A DNA stretch of 64,000 nucleotides from Rhyzopertha dominica (GCA_025024175.1 QCXZ01000137.1:74214680-74278679), one strand, 5' to 3'; shown: positions 23,434-34,900, counted from the first letter of the stretch. Program-made: numbers and translations. Notes: generated by a model from the sequence alone, not told the origin.

Positions 23434-25012
23434 AAGTGCAGGGTGTACCGTTTTCGCCGTAATTGTAGGGTTTCTCGGTAACTATTAATGCTAGAGGGTT
23501 GCTTGGGTATGTAGATACAAAAAAAACCGTAAAGTAGTACCCGTTATGGTAGCTAGGTGGCTTTGTCATCATGTCAGTGTAATGCTGACAGATGGCATTG
23601 CCATCCTAAATTCTTACTTTCATCATACCATTGCTTTGGTATATAAGCAAAACCAATTCTATGCCGTGTTGTCTACACTAGACCTAAACTGCACTGATGA
23701 GCTGTAATGACAGCGAAATAGTACTATCTGCAGTTGGTTGAGGTGTAGACAGCAGAGCATAGACATGCATTTTAACGTAAAGACATTTCTTTACAGATAT
23801 CTTTATTTTAAATCCACTGGCGTAGTCAAAATCTTTTAGATGGTCACAGTTTTGAGTATCTAAAAACTTAAGCGAGATATTGGGAACTGAAAAAATGTTA
23901 CATTACTCAAAAGTTGGCTACAGNTGTAAAATAAAAGTCGATAGAAAAATGGTGATGGAACAGCTTAACTCACAACAAAGAAGTAATGTAGAAACGTTAT
24001 AGTCATATAGTCGCCGCAGCATTTTAAGAAATATTGAATGAATTCGTAAAATCTTAAGAATAGGACCGCAGTTACCGACCTAGACTATTATGCCATAAAA
24101 ACATTAACGGAGTGGACTGCAAAAGTTTGAAAGCTTAATTCCGCTAGACGACGCTCGAGAATATTTAGAAATGTTGCTCGGGCACTTAATGGTCTACTTA
24201 AAATAAAGTTTCATTTGATATCTACTCGAAAACTGAAATACTCCATAAAATGAGAGTAATTCTTATACATTATAGCTTTTATTTGAATCGTGGGTACTAT
24301 AACTTGACCACACCAGCACATTTGTTAAGAGTCTACAATAGCTTACTTTTTTATAGTTATAGGATAGTGGTTTAAATCGGAAAATCCTTAAATTTTTGAG
24401 ATGGATCTAATGAAGACAGTACAAAAAGATTGATTGAGACTACTACAACCTACGACCCTATTCTGAATAACGCATTTGATAGAGCACACCAAATAAAACA
24501 AAAAAATACTGAGGTACCTACAGTAATTTGTTTTTGAGTTATTTCATTAAATGTAATAGCAAAATACCCTCGTGTGGAGCATAGAAAATCGCCGGAAAAT
24601 TGTACAGGTCAATCAGCAAAGTTATTGGGCCAGACTAACATGAAGAGACAGGTACCTACATGGAATTATTACGGGAAAAATTACCGGAACTTCTAGAAGA
24701 TTTACCATTCTAAGCAAAAATTAATATAGTATACCAACATGATGGAGCTCCGACCTTTGCAAACAGAAAAATCTACATAAGGGTTGAACATAGGGCATCC
24801 CGCTAGGTCTGCTGATTTAACACCTTTGGACTTTTGATTCAGGAGATTGAAAAATGAAGTATATTCAGCTCGAACCAAACACGCCAGACGAGCTTAGTAA
24901 TTAATGGAAGTACTATACACCTCAACTGTTTTTAAACCTCTTTACTGAATTTAATTTCTCATACAAATACCATGCATACAGCATCCAGATTTTTGGGGAA
25001 ATGTACACCTAA
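23434..25012 (+). mobile_element. Decayed Tc1/mariner-superfamily element with transposase relic
   Basis: The left end at about 23436 reads GCAGGGTGTACCGTTTTCG. A degraded inverse (AAATGTACACCTAATTGTA) lies near 25000. Between them, frame-broken transposase pieces include YMELLREKLPELLEDL and YQHDGAPTFANR, the QHDGAP.H-type motif of a well-known insect DDE family. A 241-bp repeat is inserted at 23535-23775. The terminal sequences relate it to the shorter element at 51055-52071. Confidence 0.65.
23535..23775 (+). repeat. About 240-bp dispersed repeat, copy 2 (datable insertion)
   Basis: Homologous to 12643-12880. The repeat CGTAAAG occurs just before (23528-23534) and just after (23776-23782). 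The related element at 51 kb runs straight through the matching point without this segment, an empty site. It is therefore an insertion with a short target duplication, transposition class unknown. Confidence 0.75.
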
Positions 25013-25445
25013 TTGTATTATTTTATGTTAATGTTTGCTCCAAACTAAAATTTAATTTTTAAGTAGCGCTGCAGTTTTTGTTTAAAAAATGCAATAGTGC
25101 TCATGAAGTTTTAATAGAATAATCAATTCAATGATCTCTAATCGCACACCGCCATTTTTATGCTAACTACAAATGTAACTGTAATGTTTCATTTATGACA
25201 TCTGCTCGTACTTATTCTTTCTTCAGCATTCATAGCTCTAATGCCTCGTATTCCCTTTCATAACGCTGCTTGGTTTTCGATGGAAGCAAACGATGTAAAG
25301 TTTTTTGAGCTGCTTCTTTAATAGGTAAATACCTGTATATTGAATTTGTTTGATGTTTTTTTTAAAATGCAGTTGTGGGTAAATCGAAAGCCGAAAATAG
25401 ATTACGCCCTTAGCAAAATCAAACCTTGATTGGGGGCATAATCTT

Positions 25446-26102
25446 TCACTCTTGGACCTTCATTGCGTAAATAATTTCCTTTCGTTTTGCAATGGTATTC
25501 AGTTCTAAAGTATTGGTTTGAAGGCTTCCGTGGTTGTTGTCGATGACATGTTGTTTTCCGGGCTGGTTCCCACGTTGGTTATTAGACCTTGACGTTTCGA
25601 CACTCATGTCTGTGTCTTCGTCAGAAGTAGCTCTGAAACTGAAGTGTCCTAGTCCGCTCGGGTATTTATACTCGTCCGTCAATGACGCGTGGGCGTTGTT
25701 ACGCATGACCGGTTTCCAGATTCCAGGTAGTTCAGTGCCCCGGTCTCGGTTGTAATTGTGCGGGTTCTTCTGGATTTCGATGGCTTCCTTGTACAGTCCC
25801 GGCCAGAATCTCGCTTCCCTCGACAGCATTTGTGCTTCCTAGAATTTGATGATGTGGCCAGTCTCCATTCGATGTTCTGCTACAGCCGACCTATCACCTT
25901 GCCGGTCTCTGGTGTCCCTCATGTGCTCCTTGATTCTCGTGCTGATGTGCCTTCCGGTCTGGCCGATGTAAACCTTCCCACAGCTGCATGGGATGCTGTA
26001 CACACCTTGTGTTTGTAGCTCCTCAGTCGTCGAACGATACTTCGGAAAGGCGCTAGCTATCTTTCTCGGGGCGGTGAAGATGGTGTTTATATGATGCAGC
26101 AT
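25446..26102 (-). pseudogene. Penelope-like GIY-YIG endonuclease fragment (minus copy)
   Basis: Inverted partner of 26144..26605. The frame is interrupted by one stop (about 25839-25841) between HIIKF and EAQMLSREA. It then continues past the point where the plus copy breaks, through FSFRATSDEDTDMSVETS. The DNA coding for this last part contains the TGTCGAAACGTC motif discussed in the findings. Confidence 0.8.
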
Positions 26103-26710
26103 ACCTGCCCTATGTCAATGGATGTACAGATAAGATCGGACGGATGCTGAGAAGACATCATATAAACACCATCTTGACCGCCCCGAGAAAGATAGCTAGC
26201 GCCTTTCCGAAGTATCGTTCGACGACTGAGGAGCTACAAACACAAGGTGTGTACAGCATTCCATGCAGCTGTGGGAAGGTTTACATCGGCCAAACCGGAA
26301 GGCACATCGGCACGAGAATCAAGGAGCACATGAGGGACACCAGAGACCGGCAAGGTGATAGGTCGGCTGTAGCAGAACATCGAATGGAGACTGGCCACAT
26401 CATCAAATTCGAGGAAGCACAAATGCTGTCGAGGGAAGCGAGATTCTGGCCGAGACTGTACAAGGAAGCCATCGAAATCCAGAAGAACCCGCACAATTAC
26501 AACCGAGACCGGGGCATTGAACTACCTGGAATATGGAAACCGGTCATGCGTAACAACGCCCACGCGTCACTGACCCGGACGAGTATAAATACCCGAGCGG
26601 ACTAGGATACTTCAGTTTCAGAGCTACTTCTGAGGAAGACACCGACATGAGTGTCGAAACGTCAAGGTCTAATAACCAACGTGGGAACCAGCCCGGAAAA
26701 CAACATGTCA
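25512..26710. mobile_element. Fold-back Penelope-like insertion with two inverted GIY-YIG copies
   Basis: Two copies of the 3' part of a Penelope-like element face away from each other around a spacer of roughly 50 bases at about 26100-26150. The minus-strand copy spans about 26102 down to 25512 and the plus-strand copy 26103 to 26710. Both encode the GIY-YIG endonuclease segment GVYSIPCSCGKVYIGQTGR. The plus copy also keeps the preceding thumb-side piece PYVNGCTDKIGRMLRR. The minus copy has a stop after HIIKF, and the plus copy is frameshifted after HASLT. The whole unit is bracketed by the direct repeat GTTCTAAAGT (25502-25511 and 26711-26720). No reverse-transcriptase core is present, so the unit is 5'-truncated and not autonomous. 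Confidence 0.88.
26144..26605 (+). pseudogene. Penelope-like GIY-YIG endonuclease fragment (plus copy)
   Basis: Open for 153 codons. It carries the RT-thumb tail, then the GIY-YIG core (GVYSIPCSCGKVYIGQTGRH), a conserved RIKEHMRD helix, an AVAEHRMETGH segment and a WPRLYKEAIEIQ helix, the usual order in Penelope-like elements. It is truncated at the 5' end and ends early by a frameshift relative to the minus copy. Confidence 0.85.
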
Positions 26711-27411
26711 GTTCTAAAGTGTTGTACAGACCTCAACCTTACGCCGAACAACATAGCAAACACCAAGCAAAACAACAAACGCAGCATCAGTTTGGACGGC
26801 GCGACAACGTGTTTGTAAATGGATTAACATCAATGTAGTGGTCAGACGATAAATGTTTAAATTAAATGGTGAGTGCATGTCCAACATTATAATAAATTAA
26901 AAAATAAGAAGTTTGACCTTTGAGAGAAAATTGCTGAAAAAGTGAACGCAGATACCGATGATAACTGCAAAAGGAAAATAGTTTCATTGTCATCGTCGTT
27001 CCGACGCGAAACTTCCAAAATAAAAAAAATCTATCTTGGATTTTTATTGCTTTTCTCAGTACAGTATCTAGCTTTTTATTTTCTCTCCAATTCCATTCAG
27101 TAAATTAGGAATAATAAATTCAACTGGTTAACTGCAGCGATACGATGAGTTGATTATTATTCCTACGGCTAATATGTAATGCTGCACATAACGTCACCAA
27201 TGGGGAACCGATGCACTGCAGGGAATGCTGCCATGATTTGCTCTGTGGTAGTAAATACACAAAACGGGCGAGCAAGTGATTGCACAAGTGTCCATGACTT
27301 GGTTATCCAATGTTCCGTTTTGCATACACAATGAATAACGATTGCCTTGACTGATTTTGCAGCTTAAACCGTTATATGCGCGATGAAATATAGCGTAATG
27401 GGTTTACTTAC

Positions 27412-27468
27412 CTCCATAAACACCACCGAAGTGGTTATCGTGATGTTCTCCGGGGCCGACCTTTATTT
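27412..27468 (-). CDS. Internal 57-bp exon of lachesin/DIP-like Ig gene
   Basis: The minus-strand acceptor GTTTGTTTCAG and donor G|GTAAGT bound a 57-base exon, phase 1 in and out. Joined to the Ig exon it turns RLY + G/AA into RLYEIKVGPGEHHDN and on to HFGGVYG, the linker after the third Ig domain in this family. The intron above it is about 13.4 kb and the one below about 4.0 kb. Confidence 0.85.
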
Positions 27469-27672
27469 CTGAAACAAACAGACCTAAATAATAAATTAGG
27501 TAGCTTGGAAACAAGATGATCTTTTGCAGTTTTTGAAAATTTCTCGCGATATACAGTTCTGACGATAAAAATAGCTCTTACCAATTTTAACCAGTACTAA
27601 TTTCCCAAAAAAATATGTCTATATAAAATATGTCCTATCCATATTTTTAGAGAAAAACGAGTAATACTGATA

Positions 27673-27922
27673 TACGAGGGTGAATGCTTTCAGCGTCCAT
27701 AATATAATAAGATAATATTTTGTCGGATAGATCGCTGTCTCTTGAAAAACACTGACAAAAAATTAATAGTCTGACGTTTCAATTACACCTGTAATCTTTG
27801 TCAAAGACGAAGAACCTCAAAATTTGCCTGACACAAGTTCAAACAAATTTTTCAAAAATTTGTTTGAACTTGTCAGTGTTTTTCAAGAGACAGCGATCTA
27901 TCCGACAAAATATTATCTTATT
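27673..27922. mobile_element. Small fold-back insertion flanked by a 14-bp direct repeat
   Basis: Inverted arms of about 50 bases (from 27706 and ending at 27922, core AGATAATATTTTGTCGGA and its inverse) enclose a centre with a CGAAACGTC-like Penelope-type motif (here with one change) on the minus strand. The direct repeat GAGTAATACTGATA at 27659-27672 and 27923-27936 marks the insertion. A 5'-arm-plus-centre copy lies at 29266-29409. Confidence 0.75.
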
Positions 27923-28578
27923 GAGTAATACTGATAGTTTGTTTAATTCCATCTCTTGCATTACATCAAATTTGACTTACGTGATAGATTAAAAAACAGG
28001 TTATTATCGGAATGAACATTCATATTTGAATCAGCTAGTAAAGTAATAGGACTGAATTTTTCCTCACAGGCAAATAGTTATTTTCGTCATTATTAACTGT
28101 ATTCGACTACACGTTCAATGGATCATTTTTATCAAATGTTTGTGCTTAAAAAACAACTTTGTCGATGCCGTCATCCAGGTTAATTTTAAAAGTATTGGTA
28201 CGACTACCTCCCTCGCACTTGACGAACAATCCAACTTTACGACAACCGTAGTTTCCGGCTAATTATCTTCAGCAATTCCTCAGGGACAGTAGTTTGGTTA
28301 TTAATTCATTAATTCATCTAAATAATGTTGTTCTTTATTCTTCCATGCAATGCCCCAATAAATGATCTGGGAGTGAATCTTGGCGAAGAAATGGTGCGAA
28401 AGTAATTTTTAAATCGTCGAATTTGTCCAACGCTCTTACAAATTTTAGCTTTCTTTCTTGAAAGAATGTAACCACCAAAGACATGTACAAATAGCGATAA
28501 CTATCAGAAATGTAAAGTTGCTTTACAATCCTGGTTTCGAAAAAATATTTTTATTAATATTTTCTCTTCATCAAGATA

Positions 28579-29734
28579 TACAGGGAACAAATAAGAGAGG
28601 TGGCCGGTCATATCTCATATAATTTTTTGGACAAGAGAAATTGCTGGAAGACATTTTCGAGTTTGTAAAGTGACCGTTAGAGGGCGCTGTGGTACCTCCA
28701 AAATACAAAATTAATATTTGTGTCATTTTTAGCCTAATAAATGTCTGCGATATTAAACATTTTAAGATTGTTTGGACTAAAATCTACCATTTTTGTTTAG
28801 AACATTTTTTGTTAAATGTCACATAAAGCCTACTCCGGATGAACTTTAATATAGAAAAACGCAAATATTTCAGGCTTGACCGATTTTAACAAATGAGGTG
28901 TCATTTTTTAGGGCTTATGTGCCTCTATAAAATGCAATTTTAAGTGTCAGAACATAGTTTGTGTGTTGACCGCGCAAGAGGGTGTTTTCTGAAGTTACTA
29001 CCTAAATATCAATTTTTCTCGAAATTTTTAAATGCATAGCTATTTACTTCATTAAAAAACAATTGAATATAGACTAAAATAGTGAAAACCGCAGCATTTA
29101 AAGATTTCGAGAAAAATCGATTTTAGGTAGTAATTTCAGAAAACGCCCTATTGCGATCAACACACAAACTATGTTCTGATACTTAAAATTGCGTTTTATA
29201 AATGCACATAAGCTCTTGAAAATGACACCTCGTTAGTTGAAATCGGTCAAAGCCAAACCTGAAATAAGATAATATTTTCTCGGAAAGATTGCTGTCTCTT
29301 GAAAACACTGACAAAAAATTATAAGTCTGACGTTTCGATTACACCTGTAATCTTTGTCAAAGACGAAGAACCTCAAAATTTGCCTGACACAAGTTCAAAC
29401 AAAATTTTGAAATATTAGCGATTTTCTATATTAATATTCACCCACCCCCCACTCCTTTATTTGACATTTAACAAAAAAATGTTCTAAACAAAGATGGCAG
29501 ATTTCAGTCCAAACAATCTTAAAATGTTTATTACTGCAGACATTTATTAGGTTAAAAATGATATATAAACATTAACTTTGTAATTTGGAGGTGACAGAGT
29601 CACTTTACCAACTCGAAAATATTTTCCAGCAGTTTCTCTTGGCCACTTTACTTAAGCAATTTTTTACCTCAAAGCTCTAGGGCTACTGCTTTATGAGATA
29701 TGACCGGCCACCTCTCTTATTTGCTCACCCTCTA
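28579..29734. mobile_element. 1.16-kb element with about 450-bp terminal inverted repeats
   Basis: Left arm 28579-29036 and right arm 29095-29734 are inverted copies, roughly 85% alike by eye, around a spacer of about 60 bases. The outer ends share AATAAGAGAGGTGGCCGGTC and have TA at both edges. The right arm is lengthened by the inserted repeat at 29266-29409. No transposase. Transcription through it would give a long hairpin RNA. Confidence 0.85.
29266..29409. repeat. Truncated copy of the 27.7-kb fold-back repeat, nested in an inverted-repeat arm
   Basis: Matches 27708 to about 27850 (AGATAATATTTT..., GTCTGACGTTTC, ACACAAGTTCAAACAAA). It breaks the right arm exactly where the left arm is continuous, so it inserted after the large inverted repeat formed. 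Confidence 0.8.
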
Positions 29735-30335
29735 CATAGCTGTAAGGTTGCGGTACACATTTGGTCCCGATGGTGGCAAAGCGTGGACGGGCGTAGTTTG
29801 GCTGTTTTTTGTTTCTTTATGAAAATTGTGTGTTTTTCTTTATTGCTAAACTACTGGATTCTGGAACATCGCAAAGGCTCCTCCCATGCATATCTCAACA
29901 GATATGTAGAATTATTTCCACTCTTTGTAGTTTTTCTCTTCTCTGACGCCTGGATTAATGACACTATAAGTGAGAAGTTATTTGGATTGCGATCTTAAAA
30001 TATTGTTTATACTATCAATCATATCAGTGCAACGATTTCAGTGTGAAAAACTTTTCGGTACCTAGTGTGCATTTAACATCTCATCACGCAGTAAGCTTCA
30101 AAATTAAGCTTAAACTAACTTTAGATGTACCGTTATCGTGATGCGCCCTGATCTCTCCGGCTAGCAAAACTTTACATCTGCTACAGACGCGCTAGTTCAT
30201 TGGTTCGCATACTTTGGGCGCGATAAATATTTTAACTTTAATTAAGTTAGCCGCGGGTGGCGTCTGCAGGGACTGCATTTGACGTAATTCATGTCAAACT
30301 GTTGAATAAACGGCTGTGTATTCGCCAACACCACA
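29735..30335 (+). promoter_or_regulatory. Upstream region of the nested 522-aa gene
   Basis: This is the 600 bases before the start codon. Bases 30170-30290 are clearly less AT-rich and the likely promoter, but no TATA box is evident. A 5-codon upstream reading frame (ATG at 30291, TGA 30303-30305) ends 30 bases before the main ATG and could lower its translation. Confidence 0.45.
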
Positions 30336-31904
30336 ATGTTTAGAGTAAGAACAAAACCTGCTGAAATGAGAAGAGAGAAGCGTACCGAGCAGGGCAGTAA
30401 ATCCCTGTCGGATGCCATCAAAATAAATCAGTTGTGTCAAGATGTCAAATTGCCGAAAGACGATAGTCAGACACGTAGACGGGAGATTTTGCGTAGGCGG
30501 CATAATTTCGAAGATTTCCGCGAGACCTACCAACAGAGGTTGCAAAAGGCTCAGAAGAAGTATCAGTTCATCAACTCCATCCACTGCTCCCCACCAGACA
30601 ATGGAAGCTTTTTTAATTTAGCTGAACCTGTGAATGATATCAGAAAAGCTGAAACAACCAGACAGGTGTTAAGGAACATAAAAACAGTTAAAGTTGAGGT
30701 ACCGGTAGCTAGCAAACCGAATGCGATATGGCGTTTACCAGCTGCGTCATCAGAGAGCGTGAAAAATAAAACAAAGCGGACCACCACTCTAAAGCCAATT
30801 TCGGAAGCAGGCGATTTAGATCCCGATTCTATATTGAAGACACTGCAAAAGTTGGAAGGCTCGCAAGGTATTACTGAAGAACAAGGAAGTCAGGTGGATC
30901 TAATATCAGAGCTGCTACAAGCCCACGAACAGGTGGATGTGGCTTCCTTACAGCTCAAACATATTAACGATCTGATCAGTAAACGTAGATCAAATGCAGT
31001 GAAAAATTCGACGCTGGAGAGCGACGTGAAAGTCCCAGGAAGTCTGCAAGCAACGAAATGGTCCGTAAGAAACACCTCAAGTAGACAGTCCTGTGTGGAC
31101 AAACCTAAGCAGTTGATGGACACCTTGAATACTTTAAATAGACGTTTACAAACTATGCAGGATCGCATGCAAAAAAATCGATCTGCTTATAAATCAATCG
31201 ATGATTTTCTGCCTAAAGAAGACAAGAAGAAAAGGACCCGCAAGGTCAAAGGATCTCCAAGCATCGATTCGGCAGTTTCTGAACTAGACTTCGACCGCGT
31301 GCTTAAAACTTTAACTAATGACACAGGCAACGACAACATCCCACTGAAACTCGAAAACCCATACAGAAGTAGTTTTAGATCCGCCCTGGAGCGCATTGTA
31401 GAACACGAAGACGAAATTATTGGGGTAGACAGTAAAACAAATGTTGAATTATCTAACTTCATACCAAAGCAAGTTATCCAGGATGACTCTTGTGTGGATG
31501 TATTACTTGCACCCAAGCACGAAACAGATTTGGTAGAATCTAACTACAATCTCGTCATGGATAAGACCAATTTAAAACATACGAGTGATAAAAAAGAGAA
31601 GAAAGAAGTGGAATTGGAACACAGCGAAGAAGACATTGGTATAACTATTTCGTCTGTGTTTGACCAAGGGCTGAGGGAGTCTGTGCTCAAATCGCAATAC
31701 CTGTCAAGGGAATTTAAAGGCTTGCCACACGATCTTTTAGGTGATGGTGCTATAAGGGAGAAGCAACGGAAGGACGAAGAAGGTACACTTTCGGCTGCGA
31801 AGAAGGCCTTTAAGCGCGTAATTAAAGATACTCATAAGAAGTTTTCAATGAGGCCAGATGCACTTGAAAGTGTCTTGAATGGGACTCTTTATTCTGATTT
31901 GTGA
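30336..31904 (+). CDS. Unrecognised intronless 522-aa protein, nested antisense in the Ig gene intron
   Basis: A single open frame from ATG 30336 to TGA 31902-31904. I do not recognise the family. The protein is hydrophilic, rich in Lys, Glu, Asp and Ser, with no signal peptide or membrane segment. Probable helical or coiled-coil stretches are at residues about 46-80 (basic, RRREILRRRHNFEDFRETYQ), about 187-215 (VDLISELLQAHEQVD) and about 260-295 (LMDTLNTLNRRLQTMQD). Basic clusters near 310 (KKKRTRKVKG) could be nuclear signals. Codon use and length make chance very unlikely in such AT-rich DNA. It lies on the plus strand inside the 13.4-kb intron of the minus-strand lachesin/DIP-like gene. 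The lack of introns fits a retrocopy or a gene with germline-type expression, but no poly(A) tail relic is seen. A disordered scaffold or structural role would be a guess. Confidence 0.85.
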   Translation: MFRVRTKPAEMRREKRTEQGSKSLSDAIKINQLCQDVKLPKDDSQTRRREILRRRHNFEDFRETYQQRLQKAQKKYQFINSIHCSPPDNGSFFNLAEPVNDIRKAETTRQVLRNIKTVKVEVPVASKPNAIWRLPAASSESVKNKTKRTTTLKPISEAGDLDPDSILKTLQKLEGSQGITEEQGSQVDLISELLQAHEQVDVASLQLKHINDLISKRRSNAVKNSTLESDVKVPGSLQATKWSVRNTSSRQSCVDKPKQLMDTLNTLNRRLQTMQDRMQKNRSAYKSIDDFLPKEDKKKRTRKVKGSPSIDSAVSELDFDRVLKTLTNDTGNDNIPLKLENPYRSSFRSALERIVEHEDEIIGVDSKTNVELSNFIPKQVIQDDSCVDVLLAPKHETDLVESNYNLVMDKTNLKHTSDKKEKKEVELEHSEEDIGITISSVFDQGLRESVLKSQYLSREFKGLPHDLLGDGAIREKQRKDEEGTLSAAKKAFKRVIKDTHKKFSMRPDALESVLNGTLYSDL

Positions 31905-34900
31905 TATGTGGCCATGGAGTGTAGTAAATTGTAAAATAATAACGTCCTTAAACCAAATTAATTTATACAGGCAGTATTAATTGATTATTTACAACTAAAC
32001 TGTTAGAAAGGTTTTATATACAAGCCTTGATACTAGGTGCTGAATCACAGATGTACTGAAATTCAAATTTTATAGTTCGTAATGCGTAGGGTATGACAAA
32101 TTCGGACATTATTATTTTTACAACCCAAATAACCTGCAGCAGGTTGCTGAATGTCATTAACTGTCAGTCATCCAATACTGTCCTTGAACTTTCTTCCGTC
32201 TTCTCGGCCATCCAGCGAATTCCGTAGTCCAATCCCGATATAGCATTTTTTGAATGACGTACACTTTCGTTAGCTCATTCTCGTCTTTGGTGTTTGGATT
32301 GCCATATGAATTTCGCCCGTTGGTCAGTGCACAAATACCAAATGTTGAGGCAATCGTATCTTGAACTTCCCGGTTGCTTTCTATTTCAGCTCGTTTCTTG
32401 TTATACTGGCTTTCCGTATACTATACGTTTTGTAACGATTTTGCATCCAAAGGCATCTATCAAACAACTATCAATTTTGTATTAGCACCTAAACTTCATA
32501 AGCAAATATCCAGTTTACTGTTTATATAACTTCTTATAATCACCTGCACAAGGACTTCCACTTTCTTTTCCCTTTTATGGTAAAATACAGCAAGGATTAA
32601 ATGAAGACAAACTTGCTGCATTTAGTGCTCTTTTGGAATTTAAGAAGAAATCTATGCTAGTGTATGCAGTTTCTCAGATGTATGTACAATTTATAATAAA
32701 GACACAAGTAATGAGCCAGAAAAATTGACTGGGCCATTAACAAATTAAAAAAAATTAACAACGTTATCACTTTTACCCTATTTTTCTTAAATTACGTTCA
32801 TTATACTCTATCTTTTCTCTAAGAGTATGGCAAAATGCTTTGCATATAGGTAGATCAATGGCTGCGTTATCATTCTTAATTTCGACTTATGCAAGCGAAT
32901 GAAAGAATAACACACAAACATATTGCGCCTTGCGATAACTTAAATAATTCTATATATCAATTTTTGGCAAATTTTAGGCCAAATGCGGGATAAAATATTA
33001 TTTATAACAGAGGTGTTATCCGCTAAAGGTTAAAAGGCACTTGTAGTAGGTAATTAACAATACCTAGGAAATTTTCCTATCTTTTCCAAGAACCTCCATA
33101 AATGAGTACCTATTTAATAGTCAATATACATATATAGTAAATACAGTGTAAGTACAATATTACTAATAGTGAAAAAGTTCACAATAAACGTTGCCGATAA
33201 ATACGAAGTAGGTAATGATTTTGTCACACTGCATTGGGTATATTCTTGGGTATATTTTTACCTGCGATGGAGTCGGGTCGAAATACGTATTTGATAATTA
33301 TGCAGAATATCGGACCCTTTCAAAATTTCTAGTAATATTAATATTTTCAGTGCCCCTAAAATACGACCCCCTAAAGAGTGTTTACATACGAACCGCGGTG
33401 TTCTTCTGTATTCTGTGGTGTGTCGCATGGTCCTTGACGGCTGGTCATTCTAATAGCGAGCGTGTTTTTAAGCAAATTTAGGTAATTGTTCTTATCGAGC
33501 GATTAGGCTCTTGCACACGCAAAAAACACGGCCTAAACGCATCAAAGGTCGCTAGTAAATAAAAAAATGGACGCTCAAGGAAGAAATGGATTGCTTATTC
33601 TTGATATTAATGAATAATAACATAATATAACAGTCTAATTTCTACTATAGGGCCCGTAATTAAAAATGAAGCTGATGATAACTCGTACATCAGGATGATT
33701 ACCAGCAAAGTATCTGAAAAAGCAAGATTGCCGAAGGTCAAACTTGATCCTGTGTTTACTAAATACTGAAAAAACTAGACTGGGAAGACTTTACGACCAG
33801 TTAGAAAAACCAGAATTCCATTGGTTTGTTCTTATTTCAATGGAAACTCTTCGTATGCTGAATATTCAGCAGTTATACAACAGGCGGTCTGTTTTCGGTA
33901 CGTGTACATTACCCATGTAATTTGTCGACTTTATTGTTACCAATACTGTTTGTGTGACTAGAAATCTACGTACATACGGCGCTTTGTCCTGACTTTTTGA
34001 TTCTACATATTTGGTGTATAGTGTCGTCTATATAGTTTGTGTTTTTCCTTTTCGCATTTTTTATGGCGTACAGTTTACCTTTGAGGTGTTACAGAAAGGG
34101 CTTTCTTTCATCTTCTAGGATTAACCTCAGAGCTGTACTCAAGGTGACCAACTTCCCAAACCAGAAAATCCGGACGCCTTCTTAGTGCTATTTGTAATAT
34201 ATGATAAAGAGGGAAAGACAGGCATTAGGTTATGCCGGCTACGAATTTGCGTGCTGACACAACAGAACTAAATAACTAGAAGTTTAATATGGTTTAATAA
34301 CGTAATAAGATCTTTTGATAAATGATCCTCGCGAGGTAGGTCCAGACGCATGCGCAGTAAATATTATAATATGGAAACCTAATGGCAACATTACAACAAA
34401 AAACTGGACTTTCCGCACATCTCGCCAATCGCCATACATTTTATCACACCAGCGAGTTACCGCGCAGACTCGCTGCCCTACGAATAAGCAATATGGCGAC
34501 TTACTTTCTCGCGTATGGCATTAAAAAGTAAAATACCATAATATGGACATTTTTAGCCAAAACTATAAAAAAACCGGACAAATCCAAATAAAATTTTGAA
34601 AATCCGGACCAATCCGGATACCATATTAAATACGGACTCATAAACAAAAATACAAATCTATCCGGGCTAAATCCGGATTACCTTCTAAACATTGAGAGTA
34701 AAACTATAATTTTTCTGGGTCCACCACAGGATCTGTATAAACTTTTATTTGTTCTGCGAAGTCCAGAGTTAATATTCTTTTAAATTCTGTGCTGGTATTT
34801 GTTTCAGGAGATAATGTAATTTATCTCTATTAAGTTTGGATTTGATGATATCTATCATTTCAGGTATGGGTATTTTCGTAAAAAAAGAAACCAAATTAAA

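Noticed and set aside
34136..34690. Small DNA transposon with AAGGTGACC ends and ATCCGGA motifs
   Set aside because: The end similarity is only about nine bases and no target duplication was found.
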